In this document: positions 25,927 to 35,783 of the stretch, piece by piece | Position numbering within the stretch: position 1 is the stretch's first letter | Layout of the letters: each line of letters starts with the position of its first letter | Assembly (NCBI RefSeq): GCF_019236475.1 | Contig: NZ_JAFAIX010000012.1 | Span: 124,001 to 188,000, forward strand | Length of the DNA stretch: 64,000 nt | Direction: 5' to 3' | Source of the DNA: Chitinophaga sp. | GTDB taxonomy: Bacteria; Bacteroidota; Bacteroidia; Chitinophagales; Chitinophagaceae | Notes under the pieces: model-generated | What the model was told of the DNA's origin: nothing | Databases searched by the model: none | The model's input: only the letters and a program-made list of their open reading frames with translations | Translations under genes and position numbers: made by a program

Positions 25927-28251
25927 TTATTTCTTCTTTTTACCTTTAGATTTCTCCTCAGCTTTTTTGTTGTTGTCTCTGCAACATTTCTCCTGTGCAT
26001 CCACCACCGCGATATTTACCATGTTCACGATCTGGCGTACAGTACTGCCCAATTGCAGGATGTGTACAGGTTTTTTCATACCCAGCAGTACAGGACCGAT
26101 AGCATCGAATCCAGCTACTTCTTGCAGGAGGTTATAAGCTACGTTACCGGCAGTCAGGTTAGGGAAAATGAGTGTATTCACTTCTCCTTCCAACAGTTCA
26201 GTAAACGGATAGTTATCCTTCAGGATTTCTTTGTTAAAGGCCATAGCAGCCTGGATTTCCCCGTCAACAATCAAGGATGGATTGCGTTGTTTCACGATTT
26301 CACGCGCTTTGGCTACCAGTTGTGCCTCAGGGGTTGGACTGGAACCGAAGTTGGAGTAAGACAACATCGCGATACGTGGGGTGATGTTGAAGTGTTGCAC
26401 TTCTTTTGCCACCATCAGCGTGATATCAGCCAGTTCTTCCGCGGTTGGATTGAAGTTCACGGTAGTATCTGCCAGGAACAACGGACCACGTTTGGTTTGG
26501 ATGATATACATACCAGCCACCTTGTTTACACCTTCTTCCATACCGATCACTTGCAGCGCCGGACGGATGGTATCAGGGTATTTGCGGGTCAGACCGGAGA
26601 TCAGTGCATCTGCCTCACCAGTTTCCACCATCATACAACCGAAGTAGTTACGCTCGCGCATTACTTTCTTCGCTTCGTACATGTTATATCCTTTGCGCTT
26701 GCGTTTTTCGAAGAACAGCTCACCAAACTGATGACGTTTTTCCTGCATTTCATCGCTCTTAGGATCGATGATTACTACATCTTCAATTTCGATGGAATGT
26801 TCACGCATGAGTTCACGGATACGTGCCTCATTACCCAACAGGATTGGATAAGCAATACCTTCGTCGTTTACAACTTGGGCAGCTTTCAGGATCTTGATGT
26901 TATCCGCTTCTGCGAATACAACTTTCCTTGGATCACGGCGCGCTTTGGTACCGATCACGCGGAACAGTTGATTATCCAGACCCAGACGGCTATTCAGTTC
27001 CTGTTTGTAAGCATCCCAATCAGTGATCGGATGATGCGCTACACCGCTGTCCATAGCTGCTTTAGCAACTGCTGGTGCTACGGTGCTCAGCAAACGAGGA
27101 TCCAGTGGTTTTGGAATGATATATTTAGGACCGAAGGTGATATTCTTCTCATTGTAAGCGAGGTTCACGATATCTGGAACTGGAGATTTCGCCAGTTCAG
27201 CCAGGGCTCTTACGGCAGCGAGTTTCATTTCCTCGTTGATTTCAGTAGCTCTTACGTCGAGGGCACCACGGAAGATGTAAGGGAAACCCAATACGTTGTT
27301 AACCTGGTTAGGATAATCAGAACGGCCTGTAGCCATGATTACATCTGGGCGTGCTGCCACTGCTGTATCGTAGGCAATTTCAGGATCAGGGTTCGCCATT
27401 GCCATCACAATTGGGTTTTTACCCATGCTCTTAATCATCTCCGGCGTAACCACATTACCTACAGAAAGACCCAGGAATACATCCGCATCCTTCATCGCTT
27501 CTGCCAGGGTTTTTACTTTAGACTTGGTAGCAAACTGCATGTGCATTGGACCAAGATCTTTACGCGCGGTGTTCAACACACCGTCTTTATCAAATAAGAT
27601 GAAGTTTTCCAGCTTCGCACCCAATGCTAAATAGAGGCGAACACAGGCCATAGCAGCGGCGCCAGCACCGTTTACTACGATCTTAACCTTATCAATTTTC
27701 TTTTTTACGAGTTCCAGACCGTTGAGCAATGCCGCACTTGAAATGATCGCCGTACCATGCTGGTCGTCGTGCATTACAGGTATTTTCAGCTCTTTACGCA
27801 GTCTTTCTTCAATCTCAAAGCACTCAGGACTCTTAATGTCCTCCAGGTTAATACCACCGAAGGTAGGCTCCAGCGCTTTTACGGCAGCTACAAAGCTATC
27901 CGGATCTTTTGCATTTAATTCAATATCAAAAACGTCAATGTCTGCAAAGATTTTGAATAATACACCTTTACCTTCCATCACCGGTTTGCCGGCTTCTGGA
28001 CCAATATCACCTAATCCAAGTACAGCGGTACCATTGCTGATAACGCCTACCAGATTACCCTTTGCAGTGTATTTGTACACATTTTCTACATCGTTGAAAA
28101 TCTCTTTACATGGTTCTGCTACTCCTGGAGAGTAAGCGAGGGAGAGATCCCATTGAGATTTGGTATTTTTCGTAGGTACTACTTCAATTTTGCCCGGCCT
28201 GCCTTTTGCATGATAGTCTAATGCATCCTGCTTGTTCAGTTTCTTTGCCAT
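25927..28251 (-). CDS. maeB: NADP-dependent malic enzyme fused to phosphotransacetylase-like domain
   Basis: The protein is 774 residues from the ATG at 28251; an ATG at 28284 would add 11 residues and looks like leader sequence. The N-terminal half is malic enzyme: [39 protein letters not shown], the Rossmann strand [13 protein letters not shown] and MANPDPEIA. It oxidatively decarboxylates malate to pyruvate. The C-terminal half (from about residue 435) resembles phosphotransacetylase ([41 protein letters not shown]) and is usually regulatory, binding acetyl-CoA, in MaeB-type enzymes. The extreme C-terminus is a Lys-rich tail ([13 protein letters not shown]). It supplies NADPH and pyruvate in the cytosol. 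Confidence 0.93.
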   Translation of the reverse strand: MAKKLNKQDALDYHAKGRPGKIEVVPTKNTKSQWDLSLAYSPGVAEPCKEIFNDVENVYKYTAKGNLVGVISNGTAVLGLGDIGPEAGKPVMEGKGVLFKIFADIDVFDIELNAKDPDSFVAAVKALEPTFGGINLEDIKSPECFEIEERLRKELKIPVMHDDQHGTAIISSAALLNGLELVKKKIDKVKIVVNGAGAAAMACVRLYLALGAKLENFILFDKDGVLNTARKDLGPMHMQFATKSKVKTLAEAMKDADVFLGLSVGNVVTPEMIKSMGKNPIVMAMANPDPEIAYDTAVAARPDVIMATGRSDYPNQVNNVLGFPYIFRGALDVRATEINEEMKLAAVRALAELAKSPVPDIVNLAYNEKNITFGPKYIIPKPLDPRLLSTVAPAVAKAAMDSGVAHHPITDWDAYKQELNSRLGLDNQLFRVIGTKARRDPRKVVFAEADNIKILKAAQVVNDEGIAYPILLGNEARIRELMREHSIEIEDVVIIDPKSDEMQEKRHQFGELFFEKRKRKGYNMYEAKKVMRERNYFGCMMVETGEADALISGLTRKYPDTIRPALQVIGMEEGVNKVAGMYIIQTKRGPLFLADTTVNFNPTAEELADITLMVAKEVQHFNITPRIAMLSYSNFGSSPTPEAQLVAKAREIVKQRNPSLIVDGEIQAAMAFNKEILKDNYPFTELLEGEVNTLIFPNLTAGNVAYNLLQEVAGFDAIGPVLLGMKKPVHILQLGSTVRQIVNMVNIAVVDAQEKCCRDNNKKAEEKSKGKKKK

Positions 28252-28396
28252 ATCAAGTTTAGATTGTTGTAATTGGGCGTGCAATATACGAACTATTGCA
28301 GTATGACCGCCGTAAATACTCCCATCCCTTCCCCCTCAACTCATAAATAACAGTTAAATTTCCTTACTTTTACGGCGTTAAACATTCGCAAATATC

Positions 28397-28840
28397 ATGA
28401 TACAACGCATCCAGAGTCTTTACCTGCTGTTAGCTGCCGGAGCAGGCGTAGGGGTACTATGCAGCAACCTGTGGAAAGCCACATTGACCGCGGCCCAGCA
28501 ACCTATTTTCGTCAGTGCTACCAACAACTATCTGATGTATGTGCTTTATATCATCATCATTCTGGTCGCTTTCGCGTCTATCTTCCTGTTTAAGAAGCGC
28601 CAATTGCAGTTCAGACTGACAGTGATCGATATTCTGCTGACCCTGGGCGCTATTGCCTACCAGTATTACCTGGTGTCAAAAGAAGCTAATGCATTGGTTT
28701 CCAGTGGCAAAACAATTCAGAGCGCTTCGTATCTCCCGGCATCCTTCCTCCCCATTGTAATGGTGGTACTGCTTTTCCTAGCAGCAAAAGGAATCCGCAA
28801 GGATGAAAAACTCATCAAATCCCTGGATCGTCTGAGATAA
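28397..28840 (+). CDS. DUF4293 membrane protein
   Basis: This 147-residue protein begins MIQRIQSLYLLLA, the characteristic start of the Bacteroidota DUF4293 family. It has four hydrophobic helices (about residues 6-24, 48-66, 74-92 and 106-124) and a charged C-terminus (KGIRKDEKLIKSLDRLR). It is an inner-membrane protein with no assigned function. It is divergent from the malic enzyme gene and ends just before a 22-base-pair bidirectional terminator shared with the convergent hypothetical gene. Confidence 0.9.
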   Translation: MIQRIQSLYLLLAAGAGVGVLCSNLWKATLTAAQQPIFVSATNNYLMYVLYIIIILVAFASIFLFKKRQLQFRLTVIDILLTLGAIAYQYYLVSKEANALVSSGKTIQSASYLPASFLPIVMVVLLFLAAKGIRKDEKLIKSLDRLR

Positions 28841-28850
28841 CCGTACTTTA

Positions 28851-28900
28851 TTATAAGCAAAAGGCCGACTCATCATATTGAGTCGGCCTTTTGCTTATAA
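28851..28900. terminator. Bidirectional terminator, 22-bp perfect stem
   Basis: 28851-28872 pairs perfectly with 28879-28900 around TCATAT. GC-rich core AAGGCCGACTCA flanked by A/T ends works in both directions for the two convergent genes. Its apex does not match the GTC-TGC-GAC modules. Confidence 0.9.
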
Positions 28901-28926
28901 GCGTGTTTGAAAGTTATAATGGAGGA

Positions 28927-29280
28927 TCAGGCTGCTGTTAATTCCACATAAATACTTGCCGGCAAGTAACCAAAAACATATTCCGTCACTTCGCAAAGCC
29001 ACATTTCCTGATTCACCAATTCGCCCCTGAAGGTTTCCATCAGGTAGTTACCTCCTCCAATAGAATCTTGTAAGTTTTCAATTAACCTGGCTTCATCTGC
29101 GCCTTCAAAAGGGACATCACTCAATTTTAGAAAACATTCATTGGTATTGCCGCTGGCCACATCCAGCATGGTGTCTGCTCCTAGCACCATTTGCAGCTCT
29201 GCAATATCCTTGGTCCATTCGGGGATATCAATAAACCATTTATGCTCGGGGGTTTTGTAAAAACGGTATTTGCCTGTCAT
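28927..29280 (-). CDS. Small conserved hypothetical protein (possibly DUF6717-like)
   Basis: This 117-residue acidic soluble protein has no signal peptide. It begins MTGKYRFYKTPEHKWFIDIPEW, followed by an ELQMVLGADTMLD segment and a C-terminal strand-rich part (EMWLCEVTEYVFGYLPASIYVEL). The pattern recalls small Bacteroidota proteins grouped as DUF6717, but I am not certain of this. It is flanked by terminators on both sides, suggesting its own transcript. No function can be inferred. Confidence 0.6.
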   Translation of the reverse strand: MTGKYRFYKTPEHKWFIDIPEWTKDIAELQMVLGADTMLDVASGNTNECFLKLSDVPFEGADEARLIENLQDSIGGGNYLMETFRGELVNQEMWLCEVTEYVFGYLPASIYVELTAA

Positions 29281-29347
29281 ATATAGGTTGTTTGGGGGTT
29301 AGGGAGATATAAATGCCATCGTTTGCTGACATTTACTTATGTGTCAT

Positions 29348-29380
29348 AATAAAGGCTAATCCTGTGAGGATCAGCCTTTA
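29348..29380 (-). terminator. Terminator downstream of uvrA
   Basis: ATAAAGGCTAATCCT (29348-29362) pairs with 29366-29380 around GTG, with one position that is a G-U wobble in the minus-strand RNA. It lies 24 bases beyond the uvrA stop. Confidence 0.75.
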
Positions 29381-29403
29381 TCATTTATTTTTAGAGAGAT
29401 CTT

Positions 29404-32220
29404 TTATAGGAATTGTCCTGTGTAGCTTTCTTTTACTTTCTTCAAGCCTTCTGGTACTCCGGCGTACAGCAGATTTCCGCCACCAGCACCTCCTTCAGGT
29501 CCCAGGTCTATTACCCAATCGGCACTCTTGATCACATCCATGTTATGCTCAATTACCAGCACGCTATGTCCTTGGTCTATCAGGGCGTTAAAGGAATTCA
29601 ACAACTTCTGGATATCATGGAAGTGCAAACCGGTAGTAGGTTCGTCGAAGATAAAGAGGATATGCCCTTGTGCCTTGCCCTTACCCAGAAAAGACGCCAG
29701 TTTCACACGTTGTGCCTCTCCACCGGACAAAGTATCGCTACTCTGGCCCAGCTTCACATAACCTAAACCTACATCACTCAGCGGACGGATTTTATTACAT
29801 ACATCCTTTTCATCCTTAAAGAACTCCAACGCCTCGTCCACACCCATTTCCAGGACATCATAGATATTCTTGCCCTTATAAGTTACTTCTAGTACTTCAT
29901 CTTTAAAGCGTTTGCCATTACAGCTTTCGCAAGTCAGATGCACGTCTGCGAGGAACTGCATCTCCACCACCACTTCTCCCTCTCCTTTACAAGCATCACA
30001 ACGACCGCCATCTACGTTGAAAGAGAAATGTTTAGGTTGAAATCCTCTCATCTTACTCAATGGTTGTTTTGAATACAGATCACGGATTTCATCGTATGCT
30101 TTGATGTAAGTAACAGGATTGGAACGGGAAGATTTACCAATTGGGTTTTGGTCCACCATTTCAATCTGGGTAACATCATCCATGGCGCCTTTCAGGCCGC
30201 GGAAATTCCCTACTCTTTCCGCAAATTCTCCCTTTAATTTCATCAACGCAGGATATAGAATTTGCTTCACCAGCGTGGTTTTACCGGAACCGCTCACGCC
30301 ACTCACCACCGTAAGGATATTCAGTGGAAAATCTACAGTGATATTCTTTAAGTTGTGTTGACGAGCGCCTTCAACGGTAATCGCCTTTTTCCACTTCCGG
30401 ACTTTCGCAGGAGGGTCTATACTTAAAGTTCCGTTGAGATAACGGCCTGTCAAGCTTTTAGGATCCTGTAGAATCTCCGGATAGGTACCCGCAAAAATCA
30501 CTTCTCCTCCCAGATGGCTTGCCAGCGGCCCCATATCGATGATATAGTCGGCTTCTTCCATCATCAGTTCATCGTGTTCTACCACGATAACGGTATTACC
30601 TAAGTCACGTAATTCTTTCAGTACTTGAATCAATCTGTGTGTATCCCTAGCATGTAGACCAATACTCGGTTCATCCAGGATATACATAGAGTTGGTGAGA
30701 TTACTGCCCAGAGAGCGGGTCAGTTGTATACGCTGACTTTCCCCACCAGAGAGGGTATTGGCTACACGGTTGAGGGTAAGATATCCCAAGCCAACGTCCA
30801 GTAAAGTTTTTAGCCTATGATGTATTTCAACGAGGATACGCTTCCCTACTTGCTGATCAAACTCACTGAGATCTAGTTGATCAAACCATACAGCGAGATC
30901 ACCTACTGGCATGTCTACCAGTTGAGCAATATTTTTACCGCCTACTTTAATGTAGAGGGCTTCTTTGCGCAATCTGCCACCGCCGCAATCAGGACAGGTA
31001 GTACGTCCGCGGTAACGGGCCTGTAATACCCGGTATTGCACCTTGTACAGGTTTTGTTCCACCATTTTGAAGAACTCATTGATACCGTAGAAATGTTCAT
31101 TCCCGGTCCACAATAACTGGTATTGTTCATCAGAGAGATCTGCAATTGGTTTATGAACAGGGAAGCCTGATTTACGGGAAGCCTTTATTAGGGCTTCTTT
31201 ATACTCGCCCATTTTCTCTCCTCTCCATGGTGCTACTGCACCTTCGTATACGCTTAACCGTTTGTCTGGGATGACCAGGTCGGCATCGATACCCAGCACT
31301 TGTCCGAAACCTTCGCAGGTAGGACATGCGCCGTATGGATTATTGAAAGAAAACAAGTTAGGAACTGGTTCTTCAAACTGCATTCCATCCAGTTCAAAGC
31401 GGTTGGAGAAATGTTTCATCTCCTTACCATCTATTTCCAGGTAACAATCGCCTTCACTTTCATAGAAAGCGGTTTGAACGCTATCGGCTATACGATGTTT
31501 GTCGTCCTCATCAAAATCTTTAGCCACCAAACGATCTATTAGCACCCAAGCATCTTTAGGCACTGCTGGCTTTTTGGCTTCCAGCAAGTCTTCGATACGG
31601 AGCAATCCGTTTCCTTCGGCTGCAGGTGAGTAAAGTCGGGAGAAACCTTTCTGTAAGAGTATATTCAGCTCTTCCGCGGCATCTCGTTTTGCATGGCGCC
31701 GGAAAGGCACTAGTAGCAAGACTTTCGTACCTGCTTTAAGTTTTGTGATATAGTCCACCACATCACTGACTTCATTCTTTTTCACTTCTTGTCCGGAGAT
31801 GGGGGAATACGTTTTCCCAACTCTTCCGAAGAGGAGGCGTAAATAGTCATAGATTTCCGTCATGGAACCCACTGTAGAGCGGGGTGTGCGGGTGATTACT
31901 TTTTGTTCGATGGCGATGGCCGGGCAGATACCTTTGATATAGTCTACATCCGGCTTGTTCATACGCATGAGAAACTGCCTGGCATAGGCACTTAAACTTT
32001 CTGCGTAGCGGCGTTGCCCTTCCGCGTAGAGTGTATCCATGGTGAGGGAAGATTTCCCGGAACCGGATACCCCTGTAACTACCACCAGTTTGCTGCGGGG
32101 AATTGACACACTCACATTCTTGAGATTGTGTACCCTGGCGCCTTTTATGAAAATGCTGTCCTGAGGGGCAACTACCTGAGGAACAACAACTGTTTCCTGT
32201 TTTTTAACTTTTGTACCCAT
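29404..32220 (-). CDS. uvrA: Excinuclease ABC subunit A
   Basis: This 938-residue protein is the DNA-damage recognition subunit of nucleotide excision repair. Two ABC ATPase modules are present: Walker [18 protein letters not shown] near residue 50 and [16 protein letters not shown] near 655, each with its own signature ([26 protein letters not shown]) and Walker B ([22 protein letters not shown]). Zinc-finger cysteine sets are seen at [30 protein letters not shown] and TCESCNGKR. Length is normal. A -7-like TAAATTTG overlaps the start region (32228-32235, minus strand), which would give an almost leaderless mRNA. Confidence 0.97.
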   Translation of the reverse strand: MGTKVKKQETVVVPQVVAPQDSIFIKGARVHNLKNVSVSIPRSKLVVVTGVSGSGKSSLTMDTLYAEGQRRYAESLSAYARQFLMRMNKPDVDYIKGICPAIAIEQKVITRTPRSTVGSMTEIYDYLRLLFGRVGKTYSPISGQEVKKNEVSDVVDYITKLKAGTKVLLLVPFRRHAKRDAAEELNILLQKGFSRLYSPAAEGNGLLRIEDLLEAKKPAVPKDAWVLIDRLVAKDFDEDDKHRIADSVQTAFYESEGDCYLEIDGKEMKHFSNRFELDGMQFEEPVPNLFSFNNPYGACPTCEGFGQVLGIDADLVIPDKRLSVYEGAVAPWRGEKMGEYKEALIKASRKSGFPVHKPIADLSDEQYQLLWTGNEHFYGINEFFKMVEQNLYKVQYRVLQARYRGRTTCPDCGGGRLRKEALYIKVGGKNIAQLVDMPVGDLAVWFDQLDLSEFDQQVGKRILVEIHHRLKTLLDVGLGYLTLNRVANTLSGGESQRIQLTRSLGSNLTNSMYILDEPSIGLHARDTHRLIQVLKELRDLGNTVIVVEHDELMMEEADYIIDMGPLASHLGGEVIFAGTYPEILQDPKSLTGRYLNGTLSIDPPAKVRKWKKAITVEGARQHNLKNITVDFPLNILTVVSGVSGSGKTTLVKQILYPALMKLKGEFAERVGNFRGLKGAMDDVTQIEMVDQNPIGKSSRSNPVTYIKAYDEIRDLYSKQPLSKMRGFQPKHFSFNVDGGRCDACKGEGEVVVEMQFLADVHLTCESCNGKRFKDEVLEVTYKGKNIYDVLEMGVDEALEFFKDEKDVCNKIRPLSDVGLGYVKLGQSSDTLSGGEAQRVKLASFLGKGKAQGHILFIFDEPTTGLHFHDIQKLLNSFNALIDQGHSVLVIEHNMDVIKSADWVIDLGPEGGAGGGNLLYAGVPEGLKKVKESYTGQFL

Positions 32221-32364
32221 TACAGAACAAATTTAAGGTAAAAGATGTTACTAAAGTAATTAGCATTTTACTAACCCCCTATTAGCAAAATCAACGGCTG
32301 ATTCTTTAGCACAGAAACGGCTGAAGGCTGCTATTTTACTGGAATTGAGCGGTTTTTTTTATTA

Positions 32365-32395
32365 TTTGTTTTATTGAAGTATTCTATTATATTTG
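32365..32395 (+). promoter_or_regulatory. Canonical Bacteroidota promoter for the ECF sigma factor gene
   Basis: TTTG (32365-32368), exactly 19 bases, then TATATTTG (32388-32395) is a perfect TTTG-N19-TAnnTTTG promoter. It leaves an untranslated leader of about 150 bases before the sigma factor ATG. This is the main identifiable element in the 331-base gap 32221-32551; the leader itself shows no clear fold or frame. Confidence 0.75.
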
Positions 32396-32551
32396 CATAG
32401 GACTTGATATATTCTGAGTATCTGGATACCAAAATTCTAATTTTCACCTAAACTTCACGCTATCGCATAAACTCTACTTAACATTTTAAACAACCAAGAG
32501 GCTGTAAAGTCCGTATAATCATTTTACTAACCCGTCTAGTTGTAGAAGTTT

Positions 32552-33133
32552 ATGCAAATAATGTACAAGTTGTGCGACGAGCAATTGATTACCCTTTTTA
32601 AGAAAGGTCACTCTTCTGCATTGGAAGAACTGGTCTCTCGTCATAAGGATAAAGTATATACTTCTATCCTGTTGCTAGTCAAAGATCCCTACCTGGCTGA
32701 AGATATCTTCCAGGACACCTTTATCAAAATTATTGATACTATCCGCGCCGAACGCTATACCGAGAAAGGAAAATTCCTTCCCTGGGCCATGCGTATTGCA
32801 CACAATCTCTGCGTAGACCACTTCCGAAAAGTTAAGCGAACGCCGATGATTAAGACGGGCGATGACAAAGACATTTTCGATGTACTAGGGTTCAGTGACG
32901 CTTGCGCTGAAGAAAAGATCATCGTAAGACAGAGCCATGATCGCGTTAGACGCATGCTGGACATGCTTCCTGAAGAACAAAGGGAAGTGATTATCCTGCG
33001 GCATTACGCAGAACTGAGCTTCAAAGAAATTGCAGACCTCACGCAGGTCAGTATCAATACCGCATTAGGTCGTATGCGGTATGGGCTTATCAATCTCCGC
33101 AAAATGATGACGGAGAAACAAATTTGTCTGTAA
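32552..33133 (+). CDS. ECF RNA polymerase sigma factor
   Basis: This 193-residue sigma-70 family factor has only regions 2 and 4. Region 2 includes ALEELVSRHKDKVYTSILLLVKDPYLAEDIFQDTFIK and FLPWAMRIAHNLCVDHFRK. Region 4 includes MLPEEQREVIILRHYAELSFKEIADLTQVSINTALGRMRYGL. It directs RNA polymerase to a subset of promoters. No anti-sigma factor gene is adjacent: the next gene is a convergent thiolase. Such orphan ECF factors are common in Bacteroidota and may be controlled at expression level, consistent with the long leader. Start could also be Met4. Confidence 0.93.
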   Translation: MQIMYKLCDEQLITLFKKGHSSALEELVSRHKDKVYTSILLLVKDPYLAEDIFQDTFIKIIDTIRAERYTEKGKFLPWAMRIAHNLCVDHFRKVKRTPMIKTGDDKDIFDVLGFSDACAEEKIIVRQSHDRVRRMLDMLPEEQREVIILRHYAELSFKEIADLTQVSINTALGRMRYGLINLRKMMTEKQICL

Positions 33134-33158
33134 CGACCCTTTTTTTGCTTGCCATCAG

Positions 33159-33189
33159 CGGGCGGCCGGACGTAATGTCCGACCGCTCG
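33159..33189. terminator. Terminator between sigma factor and thiolase genes
   Basis: CGGGCGGCCGGAC (33159-33171) pairs with GTCCGACCGCTCG (33177-33189) around GTAAT, with one wobble and one mismatch on the plus strand. A T-run follows on the plus side, and the plus-strand T-run before it (33139-33146) supplies A's to the minus transcript. Confidence 0.75.
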
Positions 33190-33196
33190 TTTTTAT

Positions 33197-34393
33197 TTAC
33201 AGTCGTTCGAATATAATCGCTGCTCCCTGCCCTACGCCGATACACATCGTAGCCAGTCCGTACTTCACCTGAGATCTGCGCTGCATTTCATACAACAAAG
33301 TAGTACTGATTCTAGCCCCACTGCCTCCCAATGGATGCCCGATGGCAATCGCGCCACCATTCACATTTACCAGTTCATCACTGAGGCCCAAATCGTGTAT
33401 ACAAGCCAGTGTTTGCGAAGCGAAAGCCTCGTTCAGTTCTGCCAAGCCCAGATCGGCTACGGTGAGGCCTGCATGTTGTAAGGCTTTCTTGGTAGCTGGT
33501 ACAGGGCCGATGCCCATGATAGAAGGATCTACGCCCGCTACGCCCATAGCTGCCACACGGGCAATAGGTTTCAGACCAAAATCTTTCACCGCTTTTTCTG
33601 ATACTACCAACAATGCTGCTGCTCCGTCATTAATGCCGGAAGAGTTACCGGCTGTTACTGTACCGTCTTTTGCGAACGCGGGTTTTAATGCGAAAAGCTT
33701 TTCCAGTGTGGTATCCCGCGGATGTTCATCCTTGGATACCAAGGTGCTGCCCCCTTTTCCTGGTATTTCCACCGGGATGATTTCCTTTTCCCATTTTCCT
33801 GCCTCCAGTGCAGCTTTGTACCTGCGCTGACTACCTAAAGCAAAAACATCCTGGTCTTCTCGACTGATTTTCCATTGTTTGGCCACATTTTCCGCCGTCT
33901 CTCCCATCGAAAAAGGGTAATACATATCTGCCAGTGCTTTGTTGGTAAAGCGCCAGCCTAGTGTAGTATCATAAATTTCTGGTTTCCGGCCAAAGGCGCT
34001 ATCGGATTTAGGCATCACGAAAGGCGCACGGGTCATGCTTTCCACACCGCCGGCGATGTAAATATCTCCATCACCGCACATAATACCCCTGGCAGCATCC
34101 ATGATGGCTTGTAAACTGCTGGCACAGAGCCGATTAACCGTATTTCCGGCTACCGTTACAGGCAGTCCGGCTAGGAGCGCCGACATGCGGGCTACGTTAC
34201 GGTTATCCTCGCCAGACTGGTTGGCAGCGCCGCAAATCACATCTTCAATGACGGACGGATCAATGGAAGCATTTCTTTTCATCAATGCTTTAATCAGGTG
34301 GGCGAACATATCATCCGGACGGACAGTGGCCAATGCGCCGCCATAACGCCCTATGGGAGTTCTGACCGCATCAACGATATAGGCAGATTGCAT
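33197..34393 (-). CDS. Acetyl-CoA C-acyltransferase (thiolase)
   Basis: This 398-residue thiolase catalyses the last step of beta-oxidation or a related acyl-CoA cleavage/condensation. The nucleophilic Cys is in VNRLCASSLQAIMDAA, the active-site His lies in NGGAIAIGHPLGGSGAR, the second Cys is in TMCIGVGQGAA, and LAELNEAFASQ is conserved. AGGVESMTRAPFVM is typical of the degradative FadA/PcaF group rather than biosynthetic AtoB. Partner genes such as a 3-hydroxyacyl-CoA dehydrogenase are not adjacent. The gene is convergent with the sigma factor gene. Confidence 0.93.
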   Translation of the reverse strand: MQSAYIVDAVRTPIGRYGGALATVRPDDMFAHLIKALMKRNASIDPSVIEDVICGAANQSGEDNRNVARMSALLAGLPVTVAGNTVNRLCASSLQAIMDAARGIMCGDGDIYIAGGVESMTRAPFVMPKSDSAFGRKPEIYDTTLGWRFTNKALADMYYPFSMGETAENVAKQWKISREDQDVFALGSQRRYKAALEAGKWEKEIIPVEIPGKGGSTLVSKDEHPRDTTLEKLFALKPAFAKDGTVTAGNSSGINDGAAALLVVSEKAVKDFGLKPIARVAAMGVAGVDPSIMGIGPVPATKKALQHAGLTVADLGLAELNEAFASQTLACIHDLGLSDELVNVNGGAIAIGHPLGGSGARISTTLLYEMQRRSQVKYGLATMCIGVGQGAAIIFERL

Positions 34394-34613
34394 GTTGATA
34401 AAACAGTTTGTTTTGGTGAGTAAAACGGTAAATGCAATTAAAGTATTTCATCTAAAACCGCCAATAAAATCCTCAAAAACGGTGTCAGTTGGAGCAAATG
34501 TTGTCTCCCTATAAAAAATTAATATTTATAAATTATTGTTAGTGAGACACGTATCTCTCTGTCATTTTAGGTCCATTTGCAGTTGGTTAACGATAACTGT
34601 CGATGATTTTCAG

Positions 34614-34621
34614 TACCTTTG
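34614..34621 (+). promoter_or_regulatory. Candidate -7 box (TACCTTTG) for rlmN
   Basis: It matches TAnnTTTG 56 bases before the rlmN ATG. The same octamer occurs upstream of bshA (53777) and anmK (46293-46300, minus strand). No -33 partner at proper distance. Confidence 0.4.
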
Positions 34622-34675
34622 CCGTTACTTTTCGACTGCCGTAAGGGCAGCCAATTGCTTATTTAAAGGTCAATA

Positions 34676-35719
34676 ATGAAGTCTGACAAGAAGAACATCC
34701 GGCATTTAAGTTTGCCACAAATACAGGAATATTTCGGATCCATTGGGGAGAAAGCTTTTCGTGCAAAGCAGGTATACGAATGGCTGTGGCTGCGTCATGC
34801 AACCTCCTTCGATGACATGACCAACCTGTCTAAAGATTTACGTCACAAACTGGAAGAACATTTCGTGCTGCCAGCCGTACAGGTGGATGCCACCCAACAC
34901 AGCAACGACGGCACTATTAAAAGTCGTTTCAAACTGCATGACACGCACCTGGTAGAAGGTGTGTTAATTCCTACAGACACTCGTCAGACGGCCTGTGTAT
35001 CTTCCCAGGTAGGTTGCAGCCTTAGCTGTAAATTCTGCGCTACTGGCTATATGGCCCGTAAACGCAACTTGGACTTCGATGAAATTTACGATGAAGTGGC
35101 CCTGATCAACAAACAGGCTATGGATGCATATGGTAAAAAGCTCACCAATATCGTTTTTATGGGTATGGGCGAGCCTTTATTGAACTATCGCAATGTACTC
35201 CAGGCGATCGAACGTATCACTGCTCCCGATGGTTTAGGTATGTCTCCTAAACGCATTACCGTTTCTACGGCTGGTGTAGCCAAAATGATTCGCCAACTTG
35301 GAGACGATAAGGTAAGATTCAATCTGGCCTTGTCCTTACACGCTGCCAATGATAAAAAACGCAGCGAAATCATGCCTATCAATGATACCAATAGTTTAAA
35401 AGAATTGATAGACGCACTCAATTACTTCTATAAAGCTACCGGCAACGAAATATCATTTGAATATATCCTCTTCGATAACTTCAACGATAGCAAACAAGAT
35501 GCTGACGAACTCATCAAAATTTATCGTCAGGTACCTGCGGATCTGGTAAATATTATCGAATATAACCCGATCGACAATGCACAATTCCGTAAACCAGATG
35601 CCCTTAAAGCAGAACAGTTCATGGAATACCTCGCGAAAAACCGTGTGAATGCTAGATTACGTCGTAGCCGCGGAAAAGATATCGATGCCGCCTGCGGTCA
35701 ACTGGCCAATAAAGGTTAA
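34676..35719 (+). CDS. rlmN: 23S rRNA (adenine2503-C2)-methyltransferase
   Basis: This 347-residue radical SAM enzyme methylates A2503 of 23S rRNA and A37 of some tRNAs. The radical SAM cluster motif CSLSCKFC binds the 4Fe-4S centre, preceded by TACVSSQVG. Further hallmarks are NIVFMGMGEPLLNY, ITVSTAGV, LALSLHAAND and the C-terminal methyl-carrying Cys in RRSRGKDIDAACGQL. The N-terminal domain (LPQIQEYFGSIGEKAFRAKQVYEWLW) is the RNA-binding part. Length is normal. It is followed 64 bases later by a pseudouridine synthase gene, making an RNA-modification cluster of three. Confidence 0.97.
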   Translation: MKSDKKNIRHLSLPQIQEYFGSIGEKAFRAKQVYEWLWLRHATSFDDMTNLSKDLRHKLEEHFVLPAVQVDATQHSNDGTIKSRFKLHDTHLVEGVLIPTDTRQTACVSSQVGCSLSCKFCATGYMARKRNLDFDEIYDEVALINKQAMDAYGKKLTNIVFMGMGEPLLNYRNVLQAIERITAPDGLGMSPKRITVSTAGVAKMIRQLGDDKVRFNLALSLHAANDKKRSEIMPINDTNSLKELIDALNYFYKATGNEISFEYILFDNFNDSKQDADELIKIYRQVPADLVNIIEYNPIDNAQFRKPDALKAEQFMEYLAKNRVNARLRRSRGKDIDAACGQLANKG

Positions 35720-35783
35720 GTCAAGAGAATAAAACTAAAATTACGCCGGCCATGTACCCATGGCCTTCAATCAATAATAATTT

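Noticed and set aside
26053..27597. A 514-codon open frame on the plus strand opposite the malic enzyme gene
   Set aside because: It is the antisense shadow of a well-conserved gene; its translation is rich in His, Phe, Gln and Cys with no family features, and the malic enzyme reading explains the sequence.
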